From Rhynchopus euleeides (lineage: Eukaryota > Euglenozoa > Diplonemea > Diplonemida > Diplonemidae), in assembly GCA_963210315.1 (NCBI GenBank), contig OY723252.1, positions 124,001-188,000 of the forward strand: a stretch of 64,000 bases of DNA, in the 5' to 3' direction. Shown piece by piece: positions 1-10,436 of the stretch. Below the pieces are notes generated by a model, which ran no database searches, was not told the origin of the DNA, and was given only the letters and a program-made list of their open reading frames with translations. Position numbers and translations under genes: made by a program. Position 1 is the stretch's first letter. Each line of letters opens with the position of its first letter.

Positions 1-1053
1 CACCGTCAGGCGAGGGGTGCTGCTCCAGCAGCATGGCAGGGAGGTACGGCCGGTAGGCACGCAGGTTCTGCTCCAGCGACTGCAGGGCAGCATGCATATC
101 AGGGGGGATTGTTTTCTGGCACTTCTCCAGGAGCGCGTGCACAGCCTCCACGTCGTACGCAGCCAGGTGCGTCGCGATGTCCTCCACAGTATTGATCGTT
201 GTCTCCATCGAATCCTGCTCCTTCTCCATCTGTATTGCAAAGTAACGCGTCGACACGAAGTCAATCACAAACACGGCAATTGCCTCAGCCTGCACGGATG
301 TTGCAACAGACGTCAGCTCCAAAGGGCAGGGCAGGGTGTTGCACGAGATCATCCGTGTCAAGATCTTCCTGCGGTGGTCCTGGGTGTAGGTCAACGGGAT
401 GTCGAAGAAGCCGAAGCGGAAGATGGTCTCAAAGAGGGCGAAGGCGACCCAGGTCACGGCACCGATGCTGAAGATGAGAGACAGTTTGTGCTTCATTCGC
501 AGCAGCAGCACCATGTCAGCTGTGACGACGAAGACGTACCAGCTGCTGGACATGATGGTGTGGTAGTCGATGTCCAGCAATACAATGCCCAGGAACTGTC
601 CTGTCAACCATGCTGACTGCACGAATGCGGAATGGTGCACACCGCAGATCGTCAGCAACACAACAGATGCGTTGGCAGTCGTGCAGAACATCACCCCGAT
701 CTGCCCTATTGTGACGCCAGTCACGAACGCCATGCGCACGGAAAGCGTCCCCGCAACCTGGGTAATGATCAACGCGAACCAGAAGAACATCACCCGTGAG
801 CGGGACTCCTTCTTATTGAGCTTCCCGTCCATCGTCACCATACGTTGATACGCTTCGCGGAGAGTCATCGCGCCACGCGTGCCACCCCCAAGGTGTCTGT
901 GCTGGGTGGTGGTGGCATCTGCGTGACCCTACAGGTGACTCCAAACTGTGACAACAAAGGGCTGCTGCTGCAGCCTTTCACAACACCGCCACTGCACTCC
1001 TGTGCTGCACATGACAAGGGTGGGGGGGAACTCACCTGCTGCCCTTGACTCAT
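1..1053 (-). CDS. Multi-pass membrane protein of the class III nucleotidyl cyclase-like family (partial, 3' end beyond window)
   Basis: Read leftward in two exons. A short first exon (1053-1036, MSQGQQ) ends in a GTGAGT donor. A 107-base intron follows, then an open frame from 928 to the window edge with no stop, giving 315 visible residues. Hydrophobic stretches near residues 52-70, 76-100, 108-126, 136-149, 155-176 and 219-236 suggest about six membrane segments. They are followed by a cytosolic helical linker ending in NLRAYRPYLP (about residues 294-303). From family knowledge, this linker precedes the cyclase-like catalytic domain in a large protist membrane-protein family, so the missing part probably holds that domain. 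The catalytic part is not visible, so activity cannot be claimed. The start is the ATG just upstream of the donor, preceded by a CGCAG that could be a splice or trans-splice acceptor. The MTLREAY methionine at 868 is an alternative start. Confidence 0.75.
929..1035 (-). other. Intron in the membrane cyclase-family gene
   Basis: The donor CAG|GTGAGT at 1036/1035 and acceptor CTGTAG at 931-929 join MSQGQQ to GHADATTT in frame (phase 0). Without this intron the upstream frame hits a stop at 865. The acceptor is inferred from frame and consensus; no transcript was seen. Confidence 0.55.
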
Positions 1054-1552
1054 GCACCTGCGCTCGAAGGTACTGGGCTGCTGCCACTCAGACGGTATAA
1101 CCGGCGGTGGGGCTCCGCTCTGCCCAGCAATCCTCCACGTCTTGAAGGCCAAGGCCTGGGCAAGCCTGTTCCCCTGATCTCCGACTTCATCGCACTCGCC
1201 CTTGCGCACCTCAACGGCGAAGCCCCCAGTCTTGCCCTCTGTTTGCAGGAAAGCCCGATGGGTGGTGCACCACGCAGCTCAGTGATATACGAAGAGAGGG
1301 ATACCGCTTGAATGGGAGAAAGGAAACTGGATGGGCCGCAAACGGGGCCCACGTCGTGGCGTGGACCTGTTGCCTCTGGGGGTGGGGGTTGCGGGGGCCA
1401 GCTCATGGCGCACGAGTCGACAAGATAACTAGTGTTTTGACAACTGGACTCATGGGTGATCTGCCTCCAACACAACATAAAGTGACCACGAGGGACTACC
1501 CCTTTTCCTTTTGGGCGATCACTCGGTCGCATCGCTGGTTTGAAAACAAAAC

Positions 1553-1720
1553 TATCTGTGCCCCCGCTGGATCGTAAAGTGACAGCAAAACGAGACAACA
1601 AACCAATTCCTGCCGAAAGTTGTTTTGTTGGAACGCAGACCCCACTCTTTGTGTACACCACTCCCCGGTCTGATGAAGTGGTGTGAGTGAGGACGCACGA
1701 TCCAGCTAAAGGCACAGAAA
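1553..1720 (+). repeat. MITE family A, copy 1
   Basis: About 168 bases with imperfect inverted ends: TCTGTGCC..GCTGGATCGT on the left and its complement (ACGATCCAGCTAAAGGCACAGA) on the right. Three further copies lie at 10234, 23091 and 25471, all in the same orientation. Similarity continues about 45 bases past the right end in copies 1, 2 and 4, so the full unit may be longer. Confidence 0.75.
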
Positions 1721-2581
1721 GTTACCCCAGTTGGCTACGCCGAACTAACAAAAAGAAAAACTGAACTCGTGACTTCTCGTCAAAACAAGAAGAAACATCT
1801 GACAAAAGAGTGGGGCCTTCACGCGACACGAGTCTGATATCTTCATGCATTATCAGCGGACTCCGCCCCTATTAGGGAGGACCGTCGATCAGATCAGTTT
1901 CGGGACTGGGGCGCAAGTTGGCTCAGAAGAGGCAGAGACACAAGAGGGAGGCGAGGCTCAAAAAAAAAGGGTGGTGTTGCAAAGTTTGCGGATCCCGGCG
2001 GAGTCGCACGGCAAACCTGGGTTTGCGAGTGGGGCAAGAAAAATGTCAGGGGCCTTCACCCTTTGTGTCAAACTGTTCCAGTTTGACTCTGACCTGAGAG
2101 GTGGCTCACTGTTCTGCGTTTCTGAGGAAGGCCTCCGAAGGCGTTGGTTTCGTGCGCCAAACCCGGGGGTCGTCAGTCAGTGAGGGGAAGTGGGGCTGCT
2201 GCTCGCTTCTTCTCTCTCACTCAGCCACATCTGGTAGCGAGGCCCCCCCCCCCCCCCCCGAGAACTCATGCAACCGGGTGAATCACAAGAGAGATCTTTG
2301 AATGTGAACTTAACCTGAACACCCCATAGCCTGCCGGGGGCGTGTGAAGTGTTCTCAAAGGGATCCCGCACGGTGAAAAGTTTCCAGAGGTGGCTTCCGG
2401 CGAACTTACAAAAAAAATAACTGCATTTGCAGATCCCGGCGGAGGCAGATCACGGCACACGCAACTCAGCTGTTTTCCTGCACCCCACTCAAAGCTGGAG
2501 GCCACCCCACTCTCAACCCCACCTCCCCCTTTCGTCGCTTCTCTCACTAAAACCGCGCTGTAAAATATAAAGGGTGCCACA

Positions 2582-2691
2582 GGGGGTCTTCGCTGGTCGT
2601 TGTTCTTCGTCAATCTTCGTCAGTTTTCAGCCAATTCAACAGGAAATGCACCAAAATGCCACTGACGCTCACCCCCGTAGCGAAGACCCCC
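2582..2691. repeat. Family H hairpin MITE, copy 1
   Basis: The ends GGGGGTCTTCGCT and AGCGAAGACCCCC are inverted repeats. The interior carries a CAGCCAATTCAACAGGAA segment that recurs, inverted, in the copies at 25144-25260 and 35574-35677. Confidence 0.65.
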
Positions 2692-2847
2692 TCACGCTTA
2701 TTGGGGCACACGCCTGGGCAGCAGGGGAAAAAAAGCACCAACACAAGCCAAAAGGAGATCAGTGGGTGGTGGAGGAGGGGGGGGGGGGGAGGGCCACCGT
2801 GGGGGAGTGGGAGGTGGAGGAGCACCAGTGGTAGCAGCAACCAAAAA

Positions 2848-2990
2848 AAATGTCACTCCAGTACAGCCGCTCTTTACTCGTATTTTGTTTGTGATGCGTT
2901 GGCGCTTCCACACACAATGCCTCAACTCCTGTGATGGGGGAGGCTAGTGGTGTGCGGAGCACGTTTGGCTGTGGTGGAGTGACATTTTCG
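2848..2990. repeat. MITE family C, intact copy
   Basis: Both ends begin AAAATGTCACTCCA when read inward. The interior includes GATGCGTTGGCGCTTCC and CCTCAACTCCTGTGATGG. A second copy (18362-20776) is split by a 2.26 kb element and a right-half copy lies at 26424-26486. This copy gives the empty-site sequence for that insertion. Confidence 0.75.
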
Positions 2991-3361
2991 GGGGAGGGGG
3001 TGGGGGGGGAAAGGGGCAGGGAGGGGGCGGGGAAGTGCCATGCAATGCGAGATCATTTGTTTTTGGGACAAAAAAATATATAATAAGGAAGAAACCCCCG
3101 GATGCCAAACCCGATTGAGCGGCATGCATGGGGGGAGTGGGGCTGAGCCTATGTACATAGCACTCATTTTCTGACATTCTTTTCTTTTGTTTTTGAAACA
3201 ACATGGTGCAGGGGTGGAGCTTGAAATTTGGGGTTGCGGGCTGGATCGGGTCAGATCGGGTCAGCCAATTTTTCTCACTGAATGGGTTCCCCCCCGGTTC
3301 GTCTCAGAGATCAGTGCTCGGGCCCAGCCTCCCGCGAGGGTACCGGAACTGAGATGCAGCC

Positions 3362-3643
3362 CCGGACGCGCAAGGACTTGGTTACAAGACAAACACATGC
3401 CATAGGGGGGTCTGGGGGGCGGAGCCCCCAGCCGCCGGAGGCCACGGTAGTGAACATCTGTGACTTGCGGGCGTACGGATTCTGTGTGAGTTGGCTGCGT
3501 CCTCCTGAGGATACTGAGGGCGGTCTGTACTCCATTCCCTGATGTAAAGGGCTTGGGTACAAGACAGGCACATGCCACAGGGGGGTCTGGGGGGCAGAGC
3601 CCCCCAGCCGCCGGAGGCCACGGTAGTAAACGTCTGTTGCACG
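3362..3643 (+). repeat. Family B GC-palindrome repeat, dimer
   Basis: Two units, each with a GGGGGGTCTGGGGGGC.GAGCCCCC palindrome followed by CCGCCGGAGGCCACGGTAGT. The spacer contains GGATTCTGTGTGAGTTGGCTG. The same unit occurs at 4051, 11822-12045 (inverted dimer), 21120-21180, 21726-21956 (dimer), 52568, 56775 and 56990. Confidence 0.75.
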
Positions 3644-4050
3644 GTACGGGTTGGGCAGCTTCAATTGTCCTCTATTGTGACTGTTTGAGGCCTGTGCTCA
3701 TGTTGCTGGGGTCACTTTGCTCACGAAACGCCTCCTGGTCACCTTGAGACCCCAAGGCGAGGAGCCAACTTTTCCGGTTTTCCGAAAATCTATATTTTTT
3801 TTCTTTTTACCCCTGACCCAGGGTATAAGATAGACTTTTTTTCTGGCGCCGTTTTCCGGTTTTTCTGGTTTTGAAAATTTTTCGCGCGCGCCTTCGGCGC
3901 GCGCGACCCGCGCAAACCCTCCCAGAGTCTGAGAAGGCCCGGTGCCTGCGCGCGTCCTGTCGTACTGAGGCTGCTTGGTGGGGCAGGCGCAGCAGCTGCT
4001 TTGAAAGTTTGGACTCTCGACCAAAAAACCGGTCTGGTGCAATGCTTTTA

Positions 4051-4113
4051 CACAGGGGGGTCTGGGGGGCGGAGCCCCCCAGCCGCCGGAGGCCACGGTA
4101 GTGAACATCTGTT
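4051..4113 (+). repeat. Family B GC-palindrome repeat, single unit
   Basis: One unit with the same palindrome and CCACGGTAGTGAACATCTGT tail as the copies at 3.4 kb. Confidence 0.7.
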
Positions 4114-4905
4114 CACTACAGTCTGGATTCGCTTGTAAGTAGGAAGGCTTCGCTGTATCGCAGCCCGGCCAGCAGGAGATCACTGGTCCTTGAGGGTTCA
4201 ACCTTCAGGGTGGAGGAGGACGGGGGAGCGACCACTCGTGACAGGTGTGCGTTGTGGGTGGAGTGGGTGCACGACAGAATGGCCAAAGGGTCCACGAGAT
4301 CTCTGCACACATTCCGTTATCGAGGAGATGGGCACCTAGCTGTGACGACAGGCAACAAACAAATCTCATCTGTTAGTTGCCCCCAATAGGCTTGGCGACC
4401 TTCAAGACTGCTTGAAAGTCGTTCGTGTTCTCGTCTCAGCCCTCCAGACTGCAGTCTTAGACTCCCTCTTAGACATGGTGGCTGGAGTCCACCATGTGTG
4501 CACCTTCAAAACAGAAGAGACCTGCATGACGAGGTCACCACCCACCGGGCCATCCGCTAGGTCCATTTTTCTTCTCCGCTTCTCTGCCTTCTTTGGACTA
4601 TTTGAGCTCTGTGCGGATCACGATGGGGTCACTTTCTATTTTTTTATGGCGTTTTTTCTGACTGTTTTACTGTCCCAAAGTCACAAGAAAAACCGCCAAA
4701 AATGAGACCGACCTTTTTTTTTTCCCAGAAAACCGGGAACCGGGAAACCCTGGTTTTGAAAACCGGAAAACCAGACCTATCTTATCCCCTGCCCTGACCT
4801 GATTTTTTGTGAGGGCCTGCAGAAAATCAGGTCAGCTGACCCGAAAAAACCCCCAAGCTCCACCCCTGACATGGTGAGAAGACGCCCCGGACCCCAAGGC
4901 GAGAG

Positions 4906-6082
4906 GGGGGGGGGGGGGTAGGGGGGGTCAAATGGGGGTGACAAACACGATTTTTCAAAAAACCGGCGCAGAGGCCCCAAAGCCCCCGTAAACCCTCCAA
5001 ACCCCCCCAGATCGGTCCGGAAACCCATCGAACCCCACTTTTCCACCATTCCGGGCACCTCAGGTGCCCGAATTGGGGTACCTAAATTTTGTGCCACCGT
5101 TTGGTACCGTACAGTGCCACTGTGTGGGAGGTTGGAAAAGAAAATGCCCCAACACACCACATCTGAGGGTTGCAATGCATGTTGCTTGCCAACCACGTCA
5201 TCCGGTGGGTGTCAGGCGCTATGTAGGTGGCATTAGCCAGGTCTTCGATGTGTTCTGGCTTGTATATATACCTCCCTGCCTGCGGCACAGGCACTGCCTT
5301 TGTCCCCCACACCAGCCACAGAGAGCGTATTGTACTCGGTCCACGGTTGCTGATTCATTGTGATGCGTTGTATCCTCGAGTGAACGTCACACACTAGTGG
5401 CACCACCACCCGCCATCCGAGAGCTGTATTGACTTTGCGCGCTTCCGTTGCATTCACCTCGCCACGCATATTGCACCGTTCAGTACCAGTGCTCTTGGGC
5501 CAGGCAAAGTAGACCGCAGCAACTACCAATTCTGGCACAATGGGTACCACGACAGCGCACTTCATGTGTTCCCGGAATGTACAGCTCGTGTTGCAACAGT
5601 CGTTGTCAACACATCCCGGTTGTGGAGCACTGCTGCACAGGAATCACACGACCATCTGGACTGTTCCGTACCTACAGGCAGCCTCCCGGTGCATGGTGGC
5701 AGGGAGGTATATATACAAGCCAGAACACATCGAAGACCTGGCTAATGCCACCTACATAGCGCCTGACACCCACCGGATGACGTGGTTGGCAAGCAACATG
5801 CATTGCAACCCTCAGATGTGGTGTGTTGGCGCATTTTCTTTTCCAACCTCCCACACAGTGGCACTGTACGGTACCAAACGGTGGCACAAAATTTAGGTAC
5901 CCCAATTCGGGCACCTGAGGTGCCCGGAATGGTGGAAAAGTGGGGTTCGATGGGTTTCCGGACCGATCTGGGGGGGTTTGGAGGGTTTACGGGGGCTTTG
6001 GGGCCTCTGCGCCGGTTTTTTGAAAAATCGTGTTTGTCCACGTAAAAGGGTGGCATTTGACCCCCCCTAGGGGGGGGGGGGG
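4906..6082. mobile_element. DNA element with about 370-base inverted arms
   Basis: The left arm (about 4912-5281) and right arm (about 5698-6075) are near-perfect reverse complements. Both finish outward in a TAGGGGGGGTCAAATG-type end inside G/C runs. The central ~415 bases are unique. An ATG-started frame of 118 codons (5540-5896, plus strand) runs out through the right arm. Its last ~65 residues (starting AGRYIYKPEHIEDL) are encoded again on the minus strand of the left arm (5082 upward). No transposase domain is recognised, so it is probably a non-autonomous or decayed long-inverted-repeat transposon. Confidence 0.7.
5540..5896 (+). CDS. Unrecognised ORF inside the long-inverted-repeat element
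   Basis: A 118-residue frame with an ATG start. Its C-terminal half is rich in W, H, C and Y (AGRYIYKPEHIEDLANATYI, then several Cys and Trp residues) and lies in the right inverted arm. The same peptide is encoded in mirror image by the left arm. On the minus strand 5565-5233 another open frame starts head to head with it. I recognise no family. It may be the tail of an element-encoded protein or simply open by chance. Confidence 0.3.
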   Translation: MGTTTAHFMCSRNVQLVLQQSLSTHPGCGALLHRNHTTIWTVPYLQAASRCMVAGRYIYKPEHIEDLANATYIAPDTHRMTWLASNMHCNPQMWCVGAFSFPTSHTVALYGTKRWHKI

Positions 6083-6575
6083 ATCAGATCATGGGGAGCA
6101 AGCTGTCGGAGCGAGCGGCGGAGAGAGCAAGACAGACAGAGAGGGGGTGGCGGATGGAGGGGGGGGGGGGAGGGGGACTCTGGACTCAACCTAAGAGCTT
6201 TCGATCGACAAAACCCAACCCCACTGACCCGCCCCCCCCCCCCCACCCCTCACCACCCCCGCCTCGAACCCCTCCCAAACTTTCAGGAGCGGGATACCCT
6301 CCACCCCCACCCCCTGGTAAAGCGTGATATAGGTCGGTCCGCCCCCCCGTCCCCTCCCCCCTCCACACACACACACTGTGACACCCACCCACTGCTCGTG
6401 CATGGATGTGCCCCCTTCCCCTCCTTCCCTCTCCGCCCTCGGCCCTCCGACAACGACCCCCTCTCCCCTCCCCTGGGGGGTGGGGGGTGGGGGGGGTGTG
6501 GGGCTGTTGTGTGAAGGTTCGGATTTTCTCTAGCTAGGGTTGTGCCCCCCCCTCCCCCTTACCAACCCCGGCATT
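6083..6575. other. Low-complexity spacer downstream of the U-box gene
   Basis: Runs of G and C, a CA-rich stretch near 6365-6375 and purine-rich DNA. No gene is seen. Confidence 0.6.
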
Positions 6576-8057
6576 TCATTCCAGGCTGCGTTGTGTTGCG
6601 ACGTACTCCTCGATTTCCACCTTCAGAGCCGCGTGGGGTTTGATGTCTTGCATTGTCATTTCCTCGCGCGACATCGGGCACCGCCCGTTCTTCATCACAT
6701 GCGCCTCGAGGCAAGCCCTTTCGTAGACATGCTTGTGCTGGCACCCACAGAACACGGGGTCCTGCATCAGCTGCAGCGAGATGGGGCACACCATGTGCTG
6801 CGGCTCCTCGAAGCGGACATCCCCGAACCCGATAGGCAGTGCGGAGAGCTGGCGCGGCGGAATAATCACCTCGGGCTCCGGAGCTGCCGCAGCTGTGTTG
6901 GTTGTGTCAGCGGAGGCCCACTGCTCCTGCGACGGGCGCGACGGCGGCTCCTCATCCGGTGCCTCAGCTTCGGCGGCGTTGCGCCTGGCCCTCCTGAGGC
7001 AGCACACCACACAGACCATGATCAGGCATCCCGTCGGCAGCAGGACTGCCAGGATGACGACGTCTGGGTCCGTCACCCCTGATCCCGGCTCGCCGGGCAG
7101 GGACAGCGCGGTGCCCGGCACCCACACCTTCTGTGTGCTCACGGTGACGGTGAGGCTGCCAATGGTGATCCGCTTCCTGTTGTAAACCTCGAATACCCCA
7201 AAATCGTGAACTTCAGATGTGGGGGCGGGGTAACCCCCGGTGCGAGGCTTGCACAGAGTCTGCGTTGGGACGCCTGTGGACAGGTCAGGACGGGTCCACT
7301 CGGAGTGCCACACTTTCAAGCCGCTGACCGATGTCTTGAAGTATTCGGACCCGACGGAAAAGTCTGTCCCGATCAGGTAGCAGCCCTGGTGGCTGGTGGT
7401 GCCGTTGCAGGCGAAGCACTTCGTGAGCCTGGAACCCCCGTAGGCAAACGTGATTGCCCCGGACCTCCGCCCCGTTGCGGCCACGGTGATGTTCGAGATG
7501 AGGACATCCAGCTCGTTGCTCAGAGAGGAGTGCCCGCTGTGATCTTGGCTGACATGCTCCAGGGCGGTGGCGCTGGCGGTGTCCCTCTCGAAGGTCAGCT
7601 TCACGCCGTCGAACGCCTTTTCGTAGTTATAAACGGAAAGGGGGGTGTACCAGCCGCGGCTGATGCTGACAGTGCCCTCGCCGAAGACGCCCGCCACGCC
7701 TCCAAACCCGGACAGGCTACGAAGGGAGGTCGGCTGCCGGGAGCAAGTATAAGTGGGAGTACGCAGCCACCCCACGACATTCACGTGCGTCTCAATCCCA
7801 CGCACGGATGGGTCGGTGCTCACCAGCATCGAAGCCGGCTGCAGCCCGGAGACGTCAGTCGTGACATTGCAGCTGCCCGTGTTGCGTTCGCACAAGAGGC
7901 ACACCTCCGTGAAGGGGAAGAGCATCAGATGGAGTACGACGTCCCCAGCCGGGTAGTCCGAAGGGGGGTCGAAGTGGACATTCACAAGTTTGTACGACGT
8001 GGCGTCAGCTGTAACAGCCAATGCCAGGCAGGCAAGGAGGGCATGCTTCATAGTCAT
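6576..8057 (-). CDS. Type I membrane protein with C-terminal U-box / SP-RING-like domain
   Basis: 493 residues, one exon. The start is the ATG at 8057 because a signal peptide begins there (MTMKHALLACLALAVTADA); the frame upstream is proline-rich low complexity. Residues about 20-325 form a Cys-containing ectodomain with N-glycosylation sequons (NVT, NIT, NGT). A single hydrophobic segment near 330-350 (VVILAVLLPTGCLIMVCVVCC) is followed by RRARR, predicting a cytosolic tail. Residues about 420-485 read CPISLQLMQDPV...C.C.H.HVYERACLEAHV...CPMS, the U-box/Nse2-type E3 ligase signature. Unlike typical U-boxes it keeps several Cys/His positions, so it may bind zinc. It probably acts as a membrane-anchored E3 ligase; target and compartment are unknown. 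It is isolated between repeat-rich spacers. Confidence 0.85.
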   Translation of the reverse strand: MTMKHALLACLALAVTADATSYKLVNVHFDPPSDYPAGDVVLHLMLFPFTEVCLLCERNTGSCNVTTDVSGLQPASMLVSTDPSVRGIETHVNVVGWLRTPTYTCSRQPTSLRSLSGFGGVAGVFGEGTVSISRGWYTPLSVYNYEKAFDGVKLTFERDTASATALEHVSQDHSGHSSLSNELDVLISNITVAATGRRSGAITFAYGGSRLTKCFACNGTTSHQGCYLIGTDFSVGSEYFKTSVSGLKVWHSEWTRPDLSTGVPTQTLCKPRTGGYPAPTSEVHDFGVFEVYNRKRITIGSLTVTVSTQKVWVPGTALSLPGEPGSGVTDPDVVILAVLLPTGCLIMVCVVCCLRRARRNAAEAEAPDEEPPSRPSQEQWASADTTNTAAAAPEPEVIIPPRQLSALPIGFGDVRFEEPQHMVCPISLQLMQDPVFCGCQHKHVYERACLEAHVMKNGRCPMSREEMTMQDIKPHAALKVEIEEYVATQRSLE

Positions 8058-9258
8058 GGAAAGGTACGTGGCACCTGTGGTGTGGCGATGTGGGGGGTGT
8101 GGGAGCCCAGCCTCCTCAACACGAGGAGAGTGGGGGGGGGGGGGGGGTGCGGGTGTGGCTTGCAGCAGGGCAACAGCTGGCTGGGCTGGGGAGAGGGGGG
8201 GGAGGAGGGGGTGGGGGGCGGGGCTGCGTCTCCCCTCCTGCTGCGCTCTTGTGTTTCCACCTCTCGAGTAGACTGGCGGCTGCTGCCCTGGGGCAGCCAG
8301 GGCAACTGCACCCAGCTGACGAAACTCAAAGCTCAGCGGTCGGCGCTCGGCCCGCAGGACCTGTCGGTTTTCTGTGACAGCCAGTTTGTCGTTGCGGGCA
8401 GGCACAGCGCCGGCGCTTCGCCATATGGGCTGCCGCCATGGAGGGGAGGGAAGAGAGGGGAGGAGAGGACTGGGAACATCAGATGGGGGGGGGTATCCAG
8501 CGAGCAGACCACCGATATCCAGTTCAGCATGCCGTGCGTGTTCTTCTTTCCAAGGCTGCCGTGCTGATGATCTCCTGGTGGGAGGGGGGGGGGGGTTCGC
8601 CGTCGATCCGCCGGGCTAAAAGGGGGGGGGGGGGGGGGGGTGGGGGGCGGCGCGCGTCGGGTCAACACCCCCATGTTAATGGAGGCATCAGGCAGAAAAA
8701 TCCGGGGCGCGTCTTGATGTTGTGCTCTTTTCAGGAAGAACTGTGGACCGGTAGTAGTGCAAATCTGGAAGGGAAACAAAGAGAAGGGCCGAAGGGGATT
8801 CGTCGATGGCGAGAACGCCCCACAGCGCCTGTCATGAATGCGTGGTGATGCCCTGCAAAGATTTTTTTTTGCACCGATACAGTTTCCTGCTTAGCGAGCA
8901 CAACTCTCAAAAAGCAAACACCCCTCCTCGAAGTGCCACCAGTGCTCCCCGGCGCAGTAACGCCACACGCAATTTCACACGCACTTTTTGTTTTCCGGCG
9001 GGTGCGACGAGCCAACCACTAAACAAAGCGGACCTAGCAATGCCATGCCCACCTAACATTGCCATTATAGTCACACATACACCGGGTGATGTGAGACAAC
9101 CAGCCCAGCGTGTGCATATTGGAGCAGGGGCAAGGTGGCCGCCCACCCCCACACCTTTTCTCTCTATTGAGGGAACCTGATCCCGCTGCAATGCCGAGTT
9201 ATCTCTGATACCTACCGGGCGTCGCGTGAGGAAATTCTTGAGCATCTGTTTGTGTCGG
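8058..9258. other. Spacer with G-runs
   Basis: Contains long G tracts (near 8129-8147 and 8622-8650) and no recognised gene. The open frames here are antisense or GC-rich shadows of the U-box gene's 5' region. Confidence 0.6.
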
Positions 9259-9846
9259 ATGACAGAAACAGAGAGAAAAAGGGTGCCTTCCCTCTGTGTC
9301 AAAGTGTGCCATGTTTCAGCCGATATTGTTAGGCGGCTCACTTGCGCGCACTTTAGAGCGAAAGGCCTCCAAAGGGATGAAAGGGTAAACATTCTGAGGT
9401 CTCAGAGAGAGAGAGAGAGAGCGCAGCTGAAGCGCACCGCCTTAGAGGCGCATACCGGTTCCACCCCGGCACTGCCTGCCCAAAGGCCTAGGGTCGACCA
9501 CGTGATCCCCACCGCTGACGCTGACGCTGACGTGGGCGCCGCTGATCCGGACCCACCTTCTCCTACTACCTCCCCTCCCGACGGCGTGTCCGTTGACGCA
9601 GCCCTTCCCCAAAGGCCCCGTTCTGGTGCCTCTTCCTCCTCCGCCCGTGCGCGGTCACCGCACGCGCCTACAGGCTTCCGGGCCTACCTTAATCCTCCTT
9701 CCTCACGTAGCGCGTCACCGGGCGCTACAGACCGTGTGGCGCCTGCGCCTCCTCCTCCTCCTGTGTCACTTCCCTCACCCCACCAGAGCAGCTCCTCTCT
9801 CAAACAAGGGGAGTCTACCGGGCCGCGGGCCCGCGTAGTTAAGTAG
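9259..9846 (+). CDS. Hypothetical Pro/Ser-rich protein
   Basis: 195 residues from the first in-frame ATG; the frame opens earlier at a GTG. The N-terminal third is basic (QRDERVNILRSQRERERAQL). The rest is Pro, Ser and Ala rich with ADADADVGAADPDPP. No domain is recognised. The fragment GCTCACTTG..GCACTTTAG..GCGAAA inside it (about 9336-9363) recurs near 35736-35765, so part of this frame is a dispersed repeat. It may be a gag-like or decayed element ORF, or open by chance in GC-rich DNA. Confidence 0.25.
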   Translation: MTETERKRVPSLCVKVCHVSADIVRRLTCAHFRAKGLQRDERVNILRSQRERERAQLKRTALEAHTGSTPALPAQRPRVDHVIPTADADADVGAADPDPPSPTTSPPDGVSVDAALPQRPRSGASSSSARARSPHAPTGFRAYLNPPSSRSASPGATDRVAPAPPPPPVSLPSPHQSSSSLKQGESTGPRARVVK

Positions 9847-9901
9847 ACGACACCCTTGGGGTGCGAGTATTTTCGTTTCGGGGATATTCACACTATAAGC
9901 A

Positions 9902-10028
<127 letters not shown>

Positions 10029-10233
10029 TCACTTTAGGAGGCGGTATGAATCAGAGGGCAACAATGGATGGGGTGAGGAGGGAAGTTGTCTGCAGTAGAA
10101 CTGTCGATACGTACGGGGGACGCTTCAGTCGTACGATTTCCTTCGTTACTTTGCGACTTCGCCACGCTTCGTCGCTCGTAACTGAAAGCAAAATATAAAG
10201 GTTTGATTCTGCAACCAAGACGGGTAAAAAAAA

Positions 10234-10396
10234 TATCTGTGCCCCCGCTGGATCGTAAAGTGACAACGAGACAACAAACCAATTACTGCCGAAAGTTGTT
10301 TTGTTGGAACGCAGACCCCACTGTTTGTGTACACCACGCCCCGGTCTGATGAAGTGGTGTGAGTGGGGACGCACGATCCAGCTAAAGGCACAGAAA
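10234..10396 (+). repeat. MITE family A, copy 2
   Basis: Matches copy 1 apart from small deletions. Similarity continues to about 10436 (GTTGGCTATGCCGAACTAAC). Confidence 0.75.
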
Positions 10397-10436
10397 GTTT
10401 CCCCAGTTGGCTATGCCGAACTAACAGAAAGAAAAA

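Larger units (their letters stand above)
1054..4905. other. Gene-free spacer rich in dispersed repeats
   Basis: No frame here resembles a protein. It holds MITE family A (1553-1720), a family G copy (about 2168-2250), a family H hairpin (2582-2691), a family C MITE (2848-2990), G- and C-homopolymer runs and three copies of the GGCTGGGGGGCTCCGCCCC family B repeat (two at 3362-3643, one at 4051-4113). The rest is unassigned. Confidence 0.7.

Noticed and set aside
7206-8567. 453-codon plus-strand open frame
   Set aside because: Antisense to the U-box gene and its GC-rich 5' region. It reads through poly-Gly tracts and has no domain.
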